A DNA stretch of 43,334 nt from Coriobacteriales bacterium (lineage in GTDB: Bacteria; Actinomycetota; Coriobacteriia; Coriobacteriales; UBA8131), in contig JAISLY010000007.1 of NCBI GenBank assembly GCA_031277035.1, positions 1 to 43,334 on the forward strand. Reading direction: 5' to 3'. The notes beneath the pieces were generated by a model. That model did not search any database. It had not been told where the DNA came from and saw nothing but the letters and a program-made list of their open reading frames with translations. Position numbers and translations under genes: made by a program. Positions 16,955-26,491 of the stretch are shown here, one piece after another. Within the stretch, counting starts at the first letter, position 1, and each line of letters begins with the position of its first letter.

Positions 16955-18268
16955 GTGCCAGAGAACAGAATGGCTCAGTTGCGGCATGAAGAATATCGCT
17001 CCCGCCTCCTTGACGGCCCTATCGACAGGCTCCTGGGCGTTTTTGGCGCGGTGCAGATAGATGGCCCAAAATACTGCGGAAAGACCTGGACGGCGCAGGC
17101 GCATGCAAACAGCGAGATACGGCTTGACAGCAAGGAAGGTCGCGCGCTTGCCCAGGCAGACCCGAACGTGGCACTTAAAGGCGACCCTCCACGGCTGGTA
17201 GACGAATGGCAGGAGCTCCCCTCCATCAGGGATGACATCCGCAGGACTATCGATGAGGCCGGCAATAAGGCTGGGCGGTTCTTGCTCACAGGCTCGTCCG
17301 TGCCGCCTCGCGATTCCTATGTGCACAGCGGCGCCGGACGAATCGCGCGGGTACGCATGCGCCCCCTTTCCCTTTACGAGATGGGGCTCTCCGATGGACG
17401 AATCTCGCTCGGTTCCCTGTTCAGGGGGGAGCCGTTTGGGGCTTTTGCTGTTGAGCCCAGTCTTGACACTTTGGCCTCATACGCCTGCCGCGGTGGATGG
17501 CCGGCGGCGCTTGACAGATCCACGGACGTTGCCCAGCTGATTGCCCAGCAGTACCTTGAGTCCGTCTTTGAGGACAGCGCGCCGCGCCTGGGTAAGACAC
17601 CTGCAATGGCGCGACGGGTATTTTCATCGTTGGCACGGAACAACGGTACCTCTGCAACATTCGGTACCCTCGCCTCCGACGTGGACTTTGGGGAGCACAA
17701 GACGGCTTCGACAAGACCAGCACGCACCACACTGGACTCCTATCTTGATTTTTACCGTGCCCTATACCTGTTGGAGGAACTACCGGGATGGGATGCTCCC
17801 TTCCGCTCAAAGAAGCGCCTGCGCACAAAGGCCAAGCGCTACATTGTTGACCCCTCATTGGCTCTTTCGGTATTGGGGATGGACGAGAAGGCTCTCTTGG
17901 GGGATTTGCAGACGTTCGGGATCATGTTTGAGAACATGTGCCTGCGTGACCTGAGGGTATACGTCTCCACTGGCTCGGAGTTCGAGGGGGCACAGATAGG
18001 GTATTACTGCGATGACCGTGGACTTGAGGTTGATGTCGTCATCCAACTCCGCGACGGCAGATGGGGCTGCATCGAAATCAAGCTGAGCGAGGACAAGGTG
18101 ATGCAGGGAGTGGCACAACTTACGGCGTTTAGCAAAAGGATCGCAGAAAACGAGGCGATGAGAAACCGCCCACCCAGCTTCCTCGCGGTCTTGCTTGGGC
18201 GAACTTCGTTCGCCCGAACGACCCCAGAAGGCGTCCATGTGCTGCCGATAACTTCTTTGACAGCATAG
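16955..18268 (+). CDS. AAA_14/DUF4143-type ATP-binding protein
   Basis: DGPKYCGKTWTAQAHANS (P-loop variant), LVDEWQELPSIRDDIRRTIDE, GRFLLTGSSVPP..., C-terminal DUF4143 features VDPSLALSVLG...FGIMFENMCLRDLRVY...GLEVDVVIQLRDGRWGCIEIKLS. Confidence 0.9.
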   Translation: MPENRMAQLRHEEYRSRLLDGPIDRLLGVFGAVQIDGPKYCGKTWTAQAHANSEIRLDSKEGRALAQADPNVALKGDPPRLVDEWQELPSIRDDIRRTIDEAGNKAGRFLLTGSSVPPRDSYVHSGAGRIARVRMRPLSLYEMGLSDGRISLGSLFRGEPFGAFAVEPSLDTLASYACRGGWPAALDRSTDVAQLIAQQYLESVFEDSAPRLGKTPAMARRVFSSLARNNGTSATFGTLASDVDFGEHKTASTRPARTTLDSYLDFYRALYLLEELPGWDAPFRSKKRLRTKAKRYIVDPSLALSVLGMDEKALLGDLQTFGIMFENMCLRDLRVYVSTGSEFEGAQIGYYCDDRGLEVDVVIQLRDGRWGCIEIKLSEDKVMQGVAQLTAFSKRIAENEAMRNRPPSFLAVLLGRTSFARTTPEGVHVLPITSLTA

Positions 18269-18273
18269 TCAAT

Positions 18274-18388
18274 ATACCAAGGCATTTGGTTCCCAAGGGA
18301 CACAATGATACGCTCCCCATCCAAGCTCTGCGAAACAGGCATGAGCGTGTCGTTCCTGTGTCCATGATACCACGGAGAATCGGCGAGG
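18274..18388 (-). pseudogene. Likely decayed 5' fragment of a second HipA-like gene
   Basis: Minus-strand frame LADSPWYHGHRNDTLMPVSQSLDGER... matches the region around the HipA-like start, LADSPWYHGHMNYTLMHKK...MDGERPV; the initiating ATG is AGG in this copy. Confidence 0.5.
18339..18388. repeat. Right copy of ~50 bp direct repeat
   Basis: GCATGAGCGTGTCGTTCCTGTGTCCATGATACCACGGAGAATCGGCGAGG; 3 mismatches to 16667..16716. Confidence 0.9.
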
Positions 18389-18509
18389 GCGCGTGACTTG
18401 AGGTCCGCGTCGCGCACCGCTCGCCGCGGCAGCTGTTTACCTATGTTTAATCTCTTAGAAAACAAACCGCTCGGTTTTATCCGTACGCTGATAAAAGCAC
18501 GTACGTTGA

Positions 18510-18531
18510 CAGGCGTTCTCAGATACGCCTG
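18510..18531 (+). promoter_or_regulatory. Stem-loop in nifH 5' leader just upstream of the ribosome binding site
   Basis: CAGGCGT-TCTCAGAT-ACGCCTG perfect 7 bp inverted repeat, followed by gggaaggagaagatATG. Confidence 0.5.
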
Positions 18532-18532
18532 A

Positions 18533-19369
<837 letters not shown>

Positions 19370-19405
19370 ACCTGCGGCTGAATGCGTACACGAAAGGATA
19401 CGGTC

Positions 19406-19732
19406 ATGATTTTGATACGAGCGATTATCCGCCCCGAGAAGGTGGGAAACGTTTTGAGCGAACTTCTCGACGCGGGTTTTCCCGCAATTACGAAGCTCGA
19501 TGTCTATGGCCGCGGAAAGCAGCGCGGCGTAAAGGTTGGTGAGATTGTCTACGATGAGATACCCAAAGAAATGCTGCTTCTGGTCTGCGATGACATCGAT
19601 AAGGACGATGCGGTAAAAGTCATCCTCGAAGCGGCGCGTACCGGCAAGGAAGGCAATTTTGGGGACGGCCGCATCTTCATCAGCCCCGTGGAGGCGGCCT
19701 GGACGATCTCCACAGGCCTCGCGGGATTATAG
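19406..19732 (+). CDS. nifI1: NifI1, PII-family nitrogenase switch-off regulator
   Basis: MILIRAIIRPEKVGNVLSELLDAGFPAITKLDVYGRGKQRGVKVGEIVYDEIPKEMLLLVCDDIDKDDAVKVILEAARTGKEGNFGDGRIFISPVEAAWTISTG; position directly after nifH. Confidence 0.93.
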   Translation: MILIRAIIRPEKVGNVLSELLDAGFPAITKLDVYGRGKQRGVKVGEIVYDEIPKEMLLLVCDDIDKDDAVKVILEAARTGKEGNFGDGRIFISPVEAAWTISTGLAGL

Positions 19733-19741
19733 AGGGTGGTC

Positions 19742-20170
19742 ATGATGAAAGAGATTATGGCCATCATCCGAGGGCAGAAGGTCAACGCGACAAAAGACGC
19801 CCTGGCCGAGGCCGGCTTTCCTGCCTTTTGTGGCAGCAAGGTGCTCGGTCGCGGCAAGAAGCATATCGCCGAGCTGGAAGCCTCGGGGCTGCTCACCGCC
19901 GACGAGCTTCCCCGCGACGCACGCGGCGAATCCTTTACCGAAAGTGTGCGGCTCATCTCAAAACGTCTGATAACCCTTATGGTCGAAGACGAGGAAGTTT
20001 CGCACGCTCTTGAGACGATTATCCAGGTGAATCAGAGCGGCAAGCCCGGGGACGGCAAGATATTCGTGCTGCCCATCAGTGAATCCTGGCGCGTTCGTGA
20101 CCGGGCCCTGCTCAAGGGAGGCCTGAGCGATCAGGGCTCAGGCTCAGGAGAGGGGGCTGGTGCCGTATGA
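19742..20170 (+). CDS. nifI2: NifI2, PII-family nitrogenase switch-off regulator
   Basis: MKEIMAIIRGQKVNATKDALAEAGFPAFCGSKVLGRGKK...LITLMVEDEEVSHALETIIQVNQSGKPGDGKIFVLPISESWRVR; between nifI1 and nifD. Confidence 0.92.
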   Translation: MMKEIMAIIRGQKVNATKDALAEAGFPAFCGSKVLGRGKKHIAELEASGLLTADELPRDARGESFTESVRLISKRLITLMVEDEEVSHALETIIQVNQSGKPGDGKIFVLPISESWRVRDRALLKGGLSDQGSGSGEGAGAV

Positions 20171-21831
20171 GCGCGAATGCCACCACGACGAACCTGACGC
20201 CCAAGGCAACGGCTCCCGAACGGGTGCTTGACCAGTACAGCGCCCGCGTCTACAAGAAACGCAAGACCCACCTGCTTACCATCGACAGGAGCCCGGAGGC
20301 AAGCGTCGAGACACCGCAGGTGATAGAGGCAAACGTCCGCACCCTGCCTGGCCTGCTCACCCACCGCGGCTGTTGCTATGCCGGCTGCAAGGGTGTCGTC
20401 ATCGGCCCAATCAAAGACGCCTTGACCATCGTACACGGGCCCATCGGGTGTAGCTTTTACACTTGGGGCACCCGCCGCCATCGCGCCCGGGCTGATATTG
20501 AAAAGGGAGAGAAGAACTTTGTCCCCTATTGCTTTTCCACTGACATGCAGGAAAGCGACATCGTCTTTGGTGGCGAGAAGAAACTGCGTGCGGCTATCGC
20601 AGAGGCGATGGAGCTGTTCTCGCCCGAGACCATCTTCATCTGCTCCACCTGCCCGGTTGGCCTGATTGGCGATGACATTGCCGCGGTGGCCGCCGAAGCC
20701 GAGGAGAAGTACGGCATCACCTGCACAAGTTTCTCCTGCGAGGGCTACAAGGGCGTCAGTCAGAGCGCTGGGCATCATATCGCCAATAATGGGCTGATCA
20801 AGACCATCATTGGCACCGGGGATCGCACCCCCGAGACAAAATACGCCATCAATATCCTGGGAGAGTACAACATCGGCGGCGACGGCTGGGAGATCAGCCG
20901 GATACTGCGGCGCATCGGTTATGAGATCGTCAGCGTGCTGACGGGCGATGGTGCTGTGGCTGACATTAAAAACGCACACCTTGCCGAACTGAACGTCGTG
21001 CAGTGCCACCGTTCGATTAACTACATCGCTGAGATGATGGAGGCCCAATACGGCACCCCCTGGCTGAAGGTGAATTTCATCGGCGTGAGCGCCACGGCAA
21101 AGTCCTTGCGCGACATGGCACGTTTTTTTGCGCAGCAGACCGGCGACGAGGCGATTGTGGCTCGCACCGAGGAGATTATCGCCGAGGAGATTATCGCCAT
21201 TCAGGAACAGTGGGATTACTATCGCGGCAGGTTGGAGGGCAAGAAGGCCTTTCTCTACGTAGGAGGCTCGCGCTCGCACCACTATCAGAAGCTGCTGCGC
21301 GACTTTGGCATGGCCACGGTGCTTGCCGGCTATGAGTTTGCCCATCGTGACGACTACGAGGGGCGTCAGATTCTCGGCGACATCAAGGTTGATGCTGACA
21401 GCAAGAATATCGAAGAGCTGCATCTGGGGCCGGTCGAAGGCAAGTACCGCCTGCACTTCTCCGAGGACAGCTACGCGAAGCTGAAGGCCGAGCTGGACAC
21501 CTTTGAGTTTTATGCGGGCATGATGAAGGAGATGGATACGGGCGCGGTCGTGGTCGATGACCTGAACCATTTTGAGACCGAGGAATTTATCAGACTGCTC
21601 AAGCCGGATGTCTTCTTCTCGGGCATCAAGGACAAGTTTGTTGCCCAGAAAGGCGGCGTCTTGAGCCGTCAGCTGCACAGCTACGATTACAGCGGGCCGT
21701 ACGCGGGTTTTCGCGGGGCGATTAACTTTGGACGCGATGTTGCCATGGGCATCGAGACGCCCGCCTGGACGCTCGTAACACCGCCCTGGAAGAAAATCCC
21801 GATACTGAGTGGCACCCTGGGAGATGAGTGA
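20167..21831 (+). CDS. nifD: Nitrogenase molybdenum-iron protein alpha chain
   Basis: CCYAGCKGVVIGPIKDALTIVHGPIGCSFYTW; STCPVGLIGDDI; SCEGYKGVSQSAGHHIANN (Q191/H195 equivalents); VVQCHRSINYIAEMM (Cys275 equivalent); SGIKDKFVAQKGGVLSRQLHSYDYSGPYAGF (His442 equivalent). Confidence 0.96.
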   Translation: MSANATTTNLTPKATAPERVLDQYSARVYKKRKTHLLTIDRSPEASVETPQVIEANVRTLPGLLTHRGCCYAGCKGVVIGPIKDALTIVHGPIGCSFYTWGTRRHRARADIEKGEKNFVPYCFSTDMQESDIVFGGEKKLRAAIAEAMELFSPETIFICSTCPVGLIGDDIAAVAAEAEEKYGITCTSFSCEGYKGVSQSAGHHIANNGLIKTIIGTGDRTPETKYAINILGEYNIGGDGWEISRILRRIGYEIVSVLTGDGAVADIKNAHLAELNVVQCHRSINYIAEMMEAQYGTPWLKVNFIGVSATAKSLRDMARFFAQQTGDEAIVARTEEIIAEEIIAIQEQWDYYRGRLEGKKAFLYVGGSRSHHYQKLLRDFGMATVLAGYEFAHRDDYEGRQILGDIKVDADSKNIEELHLGPVEGKYRLHFSEDSYAKLKAELDTFEFYAGMMKEMDTGAVVVDDLNHFETEEFIRLLKPDVFFSGIKDKFVAQKGGVLSRQLHSYDYSGPYAGFRGAINFGRDVAMGIETPAWTLVTPPWKKIPILSGTLGDE

Positions 21832-23311
21832 GATGCTTGAACTGACACCCCGCGCTGAGGTCAACGAACGTAAGGCGCTGCGCATCAACCCGGCGAAGAC
21901 CTGTCAACCGGTTGGGGCGCTGTACGCAGCGCTTGGCGTGCACGGCTGCATGCCGCACAGTCATGGCTCTCAGGGCTGCGTGAGTTTTCACCGCATGTTC
22001 CTGACACGGCATTTCAAAGACCCCGTCATGGCCTCGACGAGCGCCTTTACCGAGGGAGCCTCGGTCTTTGGAGGAGGCTCGAACCTCACCAACGCCTGCC
22101 GCAATCTCTTTGACACCTATGACCCCGAGATAATCGCCGTGCATACGACCTGCCTCTCGGAGACCATCGGCGACGATCTGAATTCGATTGTCTCTGCCAT
22201 GGACATCCCCGAAGGCAAACACGTTGTCTACTGCAACACGCCAAGTTACGCCGGATCCCATGTCACCGGATATGCTAATATGATAGCAGGCTTTGTGCGA
22301 CACCTTGCACAGGGGGGCGGGGCGGAGAGCGGCGCGGGGGGTGCGGATGCAGGGGCAGGGGCGCCAGCGGCTACGGATGCGGGGGCGCCAGCGGATGCAG
22401 GGGCGACGGGTGCCAAAGGAAGGGGCGGCCCTGCCGCACGACAGCTTGCCCTGATTCCCGGCTTTGTAAATCCCGGCGATATGCGGGAGATGAAGCGGCT
22501 GGCCGAAGCCTTTGGTATCAACTACACGATGTTGCCGGACACCTCCGGCGTGCTGGACGCGCCGATGACCGGTCACTTTGAGCTTTATCCCAAAGGCGGC
22601 ACGTCTGTCGCGGACATTATCAGGCTTGGCGACGCAGACGCGACGATTGCCCTGGGTGAGGTCGCGACCTTTGCGGCAGCCAATGAGTTGCGCAAGAAAT
22701 GCGGCGTACCCGAAACGATGCTCGGTCTGCCCATCGGCGTGCGCGCGACCGACGCCTACGTCATGGCTCTGGCCGACTTCGCTCAGCGCGATGTGCCCTG
22801 GACCCTTGAGGAGGAACGCGGCCAGCTGGTGGATATCCTGATTGACGCGCACCCCTATCTGGACGGCAGAAGCTGTGCGCTGTACGGCGACGCGGACACG
22901 CTTGTCGGCCTGACGAGCGCGGTGCTGGAGATGGGCATGGTGCCAAAATATGTCTTTACCACCGGCCCGCATCCAGAGATGGTCAGCCGCTGCGAGGCGC
23001 TGTTTGAGGAGTATGGTTTACAGGAAAGCTGTCTTGCCAAGGCTGAGGCGGATCTCTTTGAACTGCATCAGCGCGTGATACATGACCGGGTTGACGTGCT
23101 GCTCGGTGGTACCTTTGGCAAGCAGATTGCCCGGGCGGAGGATATTCCGCTGGTGCGCGTGGGCTTTCCCATCATCGACCGCTACGTACACTCCTATATG
23201 CCCATCGTCGGCTACCGGGGCGGCATGCGCCTCGTGGAGATGATCGCCAACGCGCTGATGGATCGATTTGACCGGGACTGTGCAGAAGAAGAATTCGAGT
23301 TGGTGATGTGA
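21824..23311 (+). CDS. nifK: Nitrogenase molybdenum-iron protein beta chain with internal Ala/Gly-rich insert
   Basis: INPAKTCQPVGALYAALGVHGCMPHSHGSQGCVSFHRMFLTRHFKDPVMASTSAFTEGASVFGG; TTCLSETIGDDL; GSHVTGYANMI; LIPGFVNPGDMREMKRL. Confidence 0.96.
   Translation: MSEMLELTPRAEVNERKALRINPAKTCQPVGALYAALGVHGCMPHSHGSQGCVSFHRMFLTRHFKDPVMASTSAFTEGASVFGGGSNLTNACRNLFDTYDPEIIAVHTTCLSETIGDDLNSIVSAMDIPEGKHVVYCNTPSYAGSHVTGYANMIAGFVRHLAQGGGAESGAGGADAGAGAPAATDAGAPADAGATGAKGRGGPAARQLALIPGFVNPGDMREMKRLAEAFGINYTMLPDTSGVLDAPMTGHFELYPKGGTSVADIIRLGDADATIALGEVATFAAANELRKKCGVPETMLGLPIGVRATDAYVMALADFAQRDVPWTLEEERGQLVDILIDAHPYLDGRSCALYGDADTLVGLTSAVLEMGMVPKYVFTTGPHPEMVSRCEALFEEYGLQESCLAKAEADLFELHQRVIHDRVDVLLGGTFGKQIARAEDIPLVRVGFPIIDRYVHSYMPIVGYRGGMRLVEMIANALMDRFDRDCAEEEFELVM
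22313..22438 (+). repeat. In-frame 42-codon low-complexity insert in nifK
   Basis: Encodes GGGAESGAGGADAGAGAPAATDAGAPADAGATGAKGRGGPAA; repeats gatgcaggggc / gcgccagcgg. Confidence 0.9.
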
Positions 23312-23400
23312 GCGCCCCTGGTGATGTGCGCGCCCCTGGTGATGTGAGCGCCCCTGTTGATGTGCGTGGCCCCTTGGGTGATGTGCGTGGCAAGGACGTG
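23301..23400 (+). repeat. Tandem repeats of ~18 bp (GGTGATGTGAGCGCCCCT variants) that start in the nifK stop region and fill the nifK-nifE gap
   Basis: ttGGTGATGTGAGCGCCCCTGGTGATGTGCGCGCCCCTGGTGATGTGAGCGCCCCTGTTGATGTGCGTGGCCCCTTGGGTGATGTGCGTGG. Confidence 0.9.
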
Positions 23401-23424
23401 CGTGGAACAAAGGCGAGGTGAAGC

Positions 23425-24777
23425 ATGGTCGAAAGCGTATTAAAGGAGCGGGTCGCGTCAATTGCCACAGGACGTGGCAGGAAAACGCTTGGTTGTAGCG
23501 GCAAGGCGGCGGGAATCGAGTGCGAGAAGCCCAGTGTCTCCGGAGCGGTGTCGCAGCGAGCCTGTGTATTTTGCGGAGCACGGGTCGTGCTTAACCCGAT
23601 AACCGACGCCTTTCACATCATCCACGGGCCGATTGGCTGCGCCTCCTACACCTGGGACATTCGCGGTTCCCTGACCAGCAAGGGCGAACTCTACCGCAAC
23701 AGCTATTCCACCGACCTTGGCGAGTTGGACATCGTCTTCGGCGGCGAGAAACGCCTGGCTGCCGCCATTGAGCAGGCGGTCGAACGCGAGCACCCCAAGG
23801 TCGTCTTCGTCTACGCAACCTGCATCGTCGGCGTCATCGGCGACGACGTGGAGGCAGTATGCCGCGACGCCGAGCAGCGGTTCGGCATCCGGGTCATCCC
23901 CGTCATGGCGCCGGGCTTCTCAGGCACCAAATCGCAGGGCTATCGCCTTGCCGGCGAGGCCATCATGCGGCTGATACGCCCGCACTATACGCCGGATGCC
24001 GAACCGCTGGCGGCCGTCAACTTCCTCGGCGACTTTAACCTTGCGGGCGAGACCTGGATTGTGCGTCGTTATCTTGAACAGCTCGGGGTTCCCTCGCTCA
24101 CCTCGATTACCGGCGACAGCCACTATGACTCGCTTATCCGTGCGCCCCGTGCCGCCCTGAATCTCGTGCAGTGTGCCGGCTCCATGGTCGCACTTGCCCG
24201 TCAAATGCAGGAGGAGTTTCATATCCCCTTCCAACGCGTAAGCTTCTACGGCATCGAGGACACCTCCAACTCCCTGATTGAGACGGCGCGGCATTTTGGC
24301 CCTGAGGCGACCCGACGGGCCCGCGAGTTCGTCGAGGAGGAGACGGCACGCCTCTGGCCTCTCGTTGAGACGTACCGGGAACGGCTCGCCGGCAAGTGTG
24401 CGGCCATCTACGTGGGTGGCGGGTTTAAGGCGATAAGCCTTATCCGACAGTTCGCCGAACTCGGCGTCGGCGTTGGCATGGTGGGCACACAGACGGGCCA
24501 GCCCGAGGACTATGAGATTATCCGCGACATCGTTGGCCCCGAAACGGTTGTGCTTGACGACGCGAATCCCGCAGAGCTTGAGAAGTTCATGCGCGAGCAG
24601 CACGTCGACATTCTCGTCGGGGGCGTCAAGGAGCGTCCGCTCGCCTACAAGCTCGGCGTGGCCTTCTGCGACCACAACCACGAGCGCAAGCACCCGCTTG
24701 CCGGTTTTATTGGCGTTGAGAACTTTGCAAGGGAGATAGCCGATTCGCTGCTTTCTCCCGTATGGCGGCTGCTGTAA
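23425..24777 (+). CDS. nifE: Nitrogenase FeMo-cofactor scaffold protein NifE
   Basis: SGAVSQRACVFCGARVVLNPITDAFHIIHGPIGCASYTWDIRGSLTSKGELYRNSYSTDLGELDIVFGGEKRL; YATCIVGVIGDDVEAVC; GFSGTKSQGYRLA; ALNLVQCAGSM. Confidence 0.93.
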   Translation: MVESVLKERVASIATGRGRKTLGCSGKAAGIECEKPSVSGAVSQRACVFCGARVVLNPITDAFHIIHGPIGCASYTWDIRGSLTSKGELYRNSYSTDLGELDIVFGGEKRLAAAIEQAVEREHPKVVFVYATCIVGVIGDDVEAVCRDAEQRFGIRVIPVMAPGFSGTKSQGYRLAGEAIMRLIRPHYTPDAEPLAAVNFLGDFNLAGETWIVRRYLEQLGVPSLTSITGDSHYDSLIRAPRAALNLVQCAGSMVALARQMQEEFHIPFQRVSFYGIEDTSNSLIETARHFGPEATRRAREFVEEETARLWPLVETYRERLAGKCAAIYVGGGFKAISLIRQFAELGVGVGMVGTQTGQPEDYEIIRDIVGPETVVLDDANPAELEKFMREQHVDILVGGVKERPLAYKLGVAFCDHNHERKHPLAGFIGVENFAREIADSLLSPVWRLL

Positions 24778-24860
24778 GGCCGTTTCTTTTCGCCTGGGTC
24801 CGCCAGCCCCTGTGCGCGGCCGCGTGATAGAGAAAGCGGTGGTCACTGTTCTCGTTTCGT

Positions 24861-24887
24861 CGCCTCATGCCGTGACGCCATGAGGCG
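24861..24887. terminator. 9 bp perfect stem-loop between convergent nifE and trhA-like genes; possible bidirectional terminator (no clear U-tract)
   Basis: CGCCTCATG-CCGTGACGC-CATGAGGCG. Confidence 0.5.
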
Positions 24888-24940
24888 TGCTGAATATCTG
24901 GTCGCCACGAGACCTGCCCCCAATGCCAGCAGAGGCGGCT

Positions 24941-25636
24941 TCATATCACATGGAGCAGGACGGCAAGGACATGACAGCTGCTTCCTGCAAGCACCCACAG
25001 ATGCCACACCGCGTGCAGATAGGGTACCTTTTTAAGAACGTAGAAAATGGTGCCCAGCGTATAGCAGAGGCCGCCGCTTACCAGCAGCGCCATGCCGCCA
25101 TCGGGGAGCATGCCGACCAGCACGCTGCCTTTCAAAAGGATGAGCCAGCCCATGGCCAGGTAGACGAGCACGCTGACCCACCGGGGGCGAAATACCCAGA
25201 AGGCCTCAGCCGCCACACCCGCCGCCGCCAGAGCCCACTCGATGCCGCACAGAATAGCCCCGCCGCTTTCTGCGAGCGTGATGAGGCAAAAGGGCGTATA
25301 GGTGCCGGCGATGAGCAGATAGATGGAGGCATGGTCAATAACCTTAAACACCTGCTTTGCGCGTGGAGCGCGAAACGCGTGGTAGAGCGTCGAAGCCGTG
25401 TATTCGAGAACGAGGGCGACGCCAAAGATGACCGCCGCCACGAGGCGCACACCGCCGCCGTGCCGCTCGGCGACTACCACGAGCACCACCAGGGCGACGA
25501 TGCTGAGAAGTGCCCCGACGCCATGCGTGAGGGAATTCGCAATTTCCTCGCCGGTCGAATAGGCGCGGATACGCTTGAGGCTCTCGTCTGCGGTCTGTGG
25601 CTTGCGCACGGGCCAAATCGCCTTTCTGCCGCCCAT
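24941..25636 (-). CDS. trhA: Hemolysin III / TrhA family (PAQR-like) membrane protein
   Basis: EEIANSLTHGVGALLSIVALVVLV...VLEYTASTLYHAF...KVFKVIDHASIYLLIAGTYTPFCLITL...HAVWHLWVLAGSSCHVLAVL pattern. Confidence 0.92.
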   Translation of the reverse strand: MGGRKAIWPVRKPQTADESLKRIRAYSTGEEIANSLTHGVGALLSIVALVVLVVVAERHGGGVRLVAAVIFGVALVLEYTASTLYHAFRAPRAKQVFKVIDHASIYLLIAGTYTPFCLITLAESGGAILCGIEWALAAAGVAAEAFWVFRPRWVSVLVYLAMGWLILLKGSVLVGMLPDGGMALLVSGGLCYTLGTIFYVLKKVPYLHAVWHLWVLAGSSCHVLAVLLHVI

Positions 25637-25765
25637 CTCTCGCTGCGCCCCTCAGACGCCCTCGCGCTCGGCTGTGCCCCTCTCGCTGCGCCCCTCAGAT
25701 GCCCTCGCGCTCGGCTGTGCCCCTCGCGCTCGGCTGCCCCTCAGACGCCCCTGCCGCTGCCAAAC
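25637..25765. repeat. Intergenic degenerate repeats (TCTCGCTGCGCCCCTCAGACGCCCTCGCGCTCGGCTGTGCCCC)
   Basis: Unit of ~44 bp seen twice near-perfectly, then partial copies. Confidence 0.85.
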
Positions 25766-25771
25766 CGCCGC

Positions 25772-26491
25772 CTAAAGCCCCGCCTCTTTGAGGGCGCGTT
25801 CGTAGGTAGCGTAGGCATCAGGCGGACTGCCGAGAAAGATTGCGCCAATCACACCGTTGGCATCGATGATGATGGTGTAGGGGATGCCGTCGGTCGGGTA
25901 CAGGGCGCCAATCGTTCCCTGCTCGTCGAGTACCCACCGAAAATCGTAGCCGCTCTCGCTGATAAAGTCGCGGGAATCCGCAGGCGCATCGCTCACGGCG
26001 ACAGCCAGCACCTCAAGCGCCGGATAATCCGCCTTCAACGCAGCGATGTCGGGCATCTCTCCCACACAGGGTCCGCACCACGAGGCCCAGAAATTGAGAA
26101 GCACGGGCGTGCCTTTGAGCTCTGACAGGCTGCCGCTTTGCCCATCGACCGTGGTGTAGGAGAAGTCCGGCGCGAGTGCGCCTTCCTTAACCACCCCTCC
26201 CGGCGTCTCTGGAACTGTTGGGTCGGGCGTGGCCGGGTCTGGTGGGGTTGGGTTGGGTGTGGCCGGGTTGGGCGGAGTTGGGTCGGGCGCTTGCGTATCA
26301 GAGCTGTCCGGGTCAAAGGCTGCCGGGTCAGACAGTTCCGGGTCAGAGGCGCCCGCTTCGTTGCTGCACCCACATCCCAGCAGGCTCACCGCGAGAAGCA
26401 GGGTTGCCAACAGCACAAAGAGCACACGGAGCGCCCAAAGGCGGCCTGGGTGCGGCTTGTCTGTCTTGACGGTCGCAGGTTCAGCGTTCAT
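25772..26491 (-). CDS. TlpA/ResA-like thiol-disulfide oxidoreductase lipoprotein with Pro/Asp-rich linker
   Basis: Lipobox-like LAVSLLGCGCSN, linker DPTPPNPATPNPTPPDPATPDPTVPE, NFWASWCGPCVGEMPDIAAL. Confidence 0.9.
   Translation of the reverse strand: MNAEPATVKTDKPHPGRLWALRVLFVLLATLLLAVSLLGCGCSNEAGASDPELSDPAAFDPDSSDTQAPDPTPPNPATPNPTPPDPATPDPTVPETPGGVVKEGALAPDFSYTTVDGQSGSLSELKGTPVLLNFWASWCGPCVGEMPDIAALKADYPALEVLAVAVSDAPADSRDFISESGYDFRWVLDEQGTIGALYPTDGIPYTIIIDANGVIGAIFLGSPPDAYATYERALKEAGL

Noticed and set aside
15531-18268. Complete HipBA toxin-antitoxin or a new defence system formed by the HipA-like gene and the DUF4143 ATPase
   Set aside because: No HipB-like antitoxin ORF seen; the genes are divergently oriented and such ATPases are widespread with unclear function, so a system-level claim is not supported beyond the repeat bracketing.
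20131-21888. 585-aa minus-strand ORF opposite nifD
   Set aside because: Antisense to an unmistakable nifD with conserved motifs; long spurious ORFs are expected on the opposite strand in GC-rich DNA, and its translation shows no recognisable domain.
23301-23400. CRISPR-like array
   Set aside because: Units are contiguous ~18 bp degenerate repeats without unique spacers; no cas genes nearby. The same applies to the other tracts (5779-5923, 40105-40275, 42832-42867).
20167-24777. Alternative (V- or Fe-only) nitrogenase or chlorophyllide reductase-like enzyme
   Set aside because: NifD/NifK motifs and the nifI1/nifI2-containing gene order fit Mo-type nitrogenase; no delta subunit (anfG/vnfG) gene lies between D and K.
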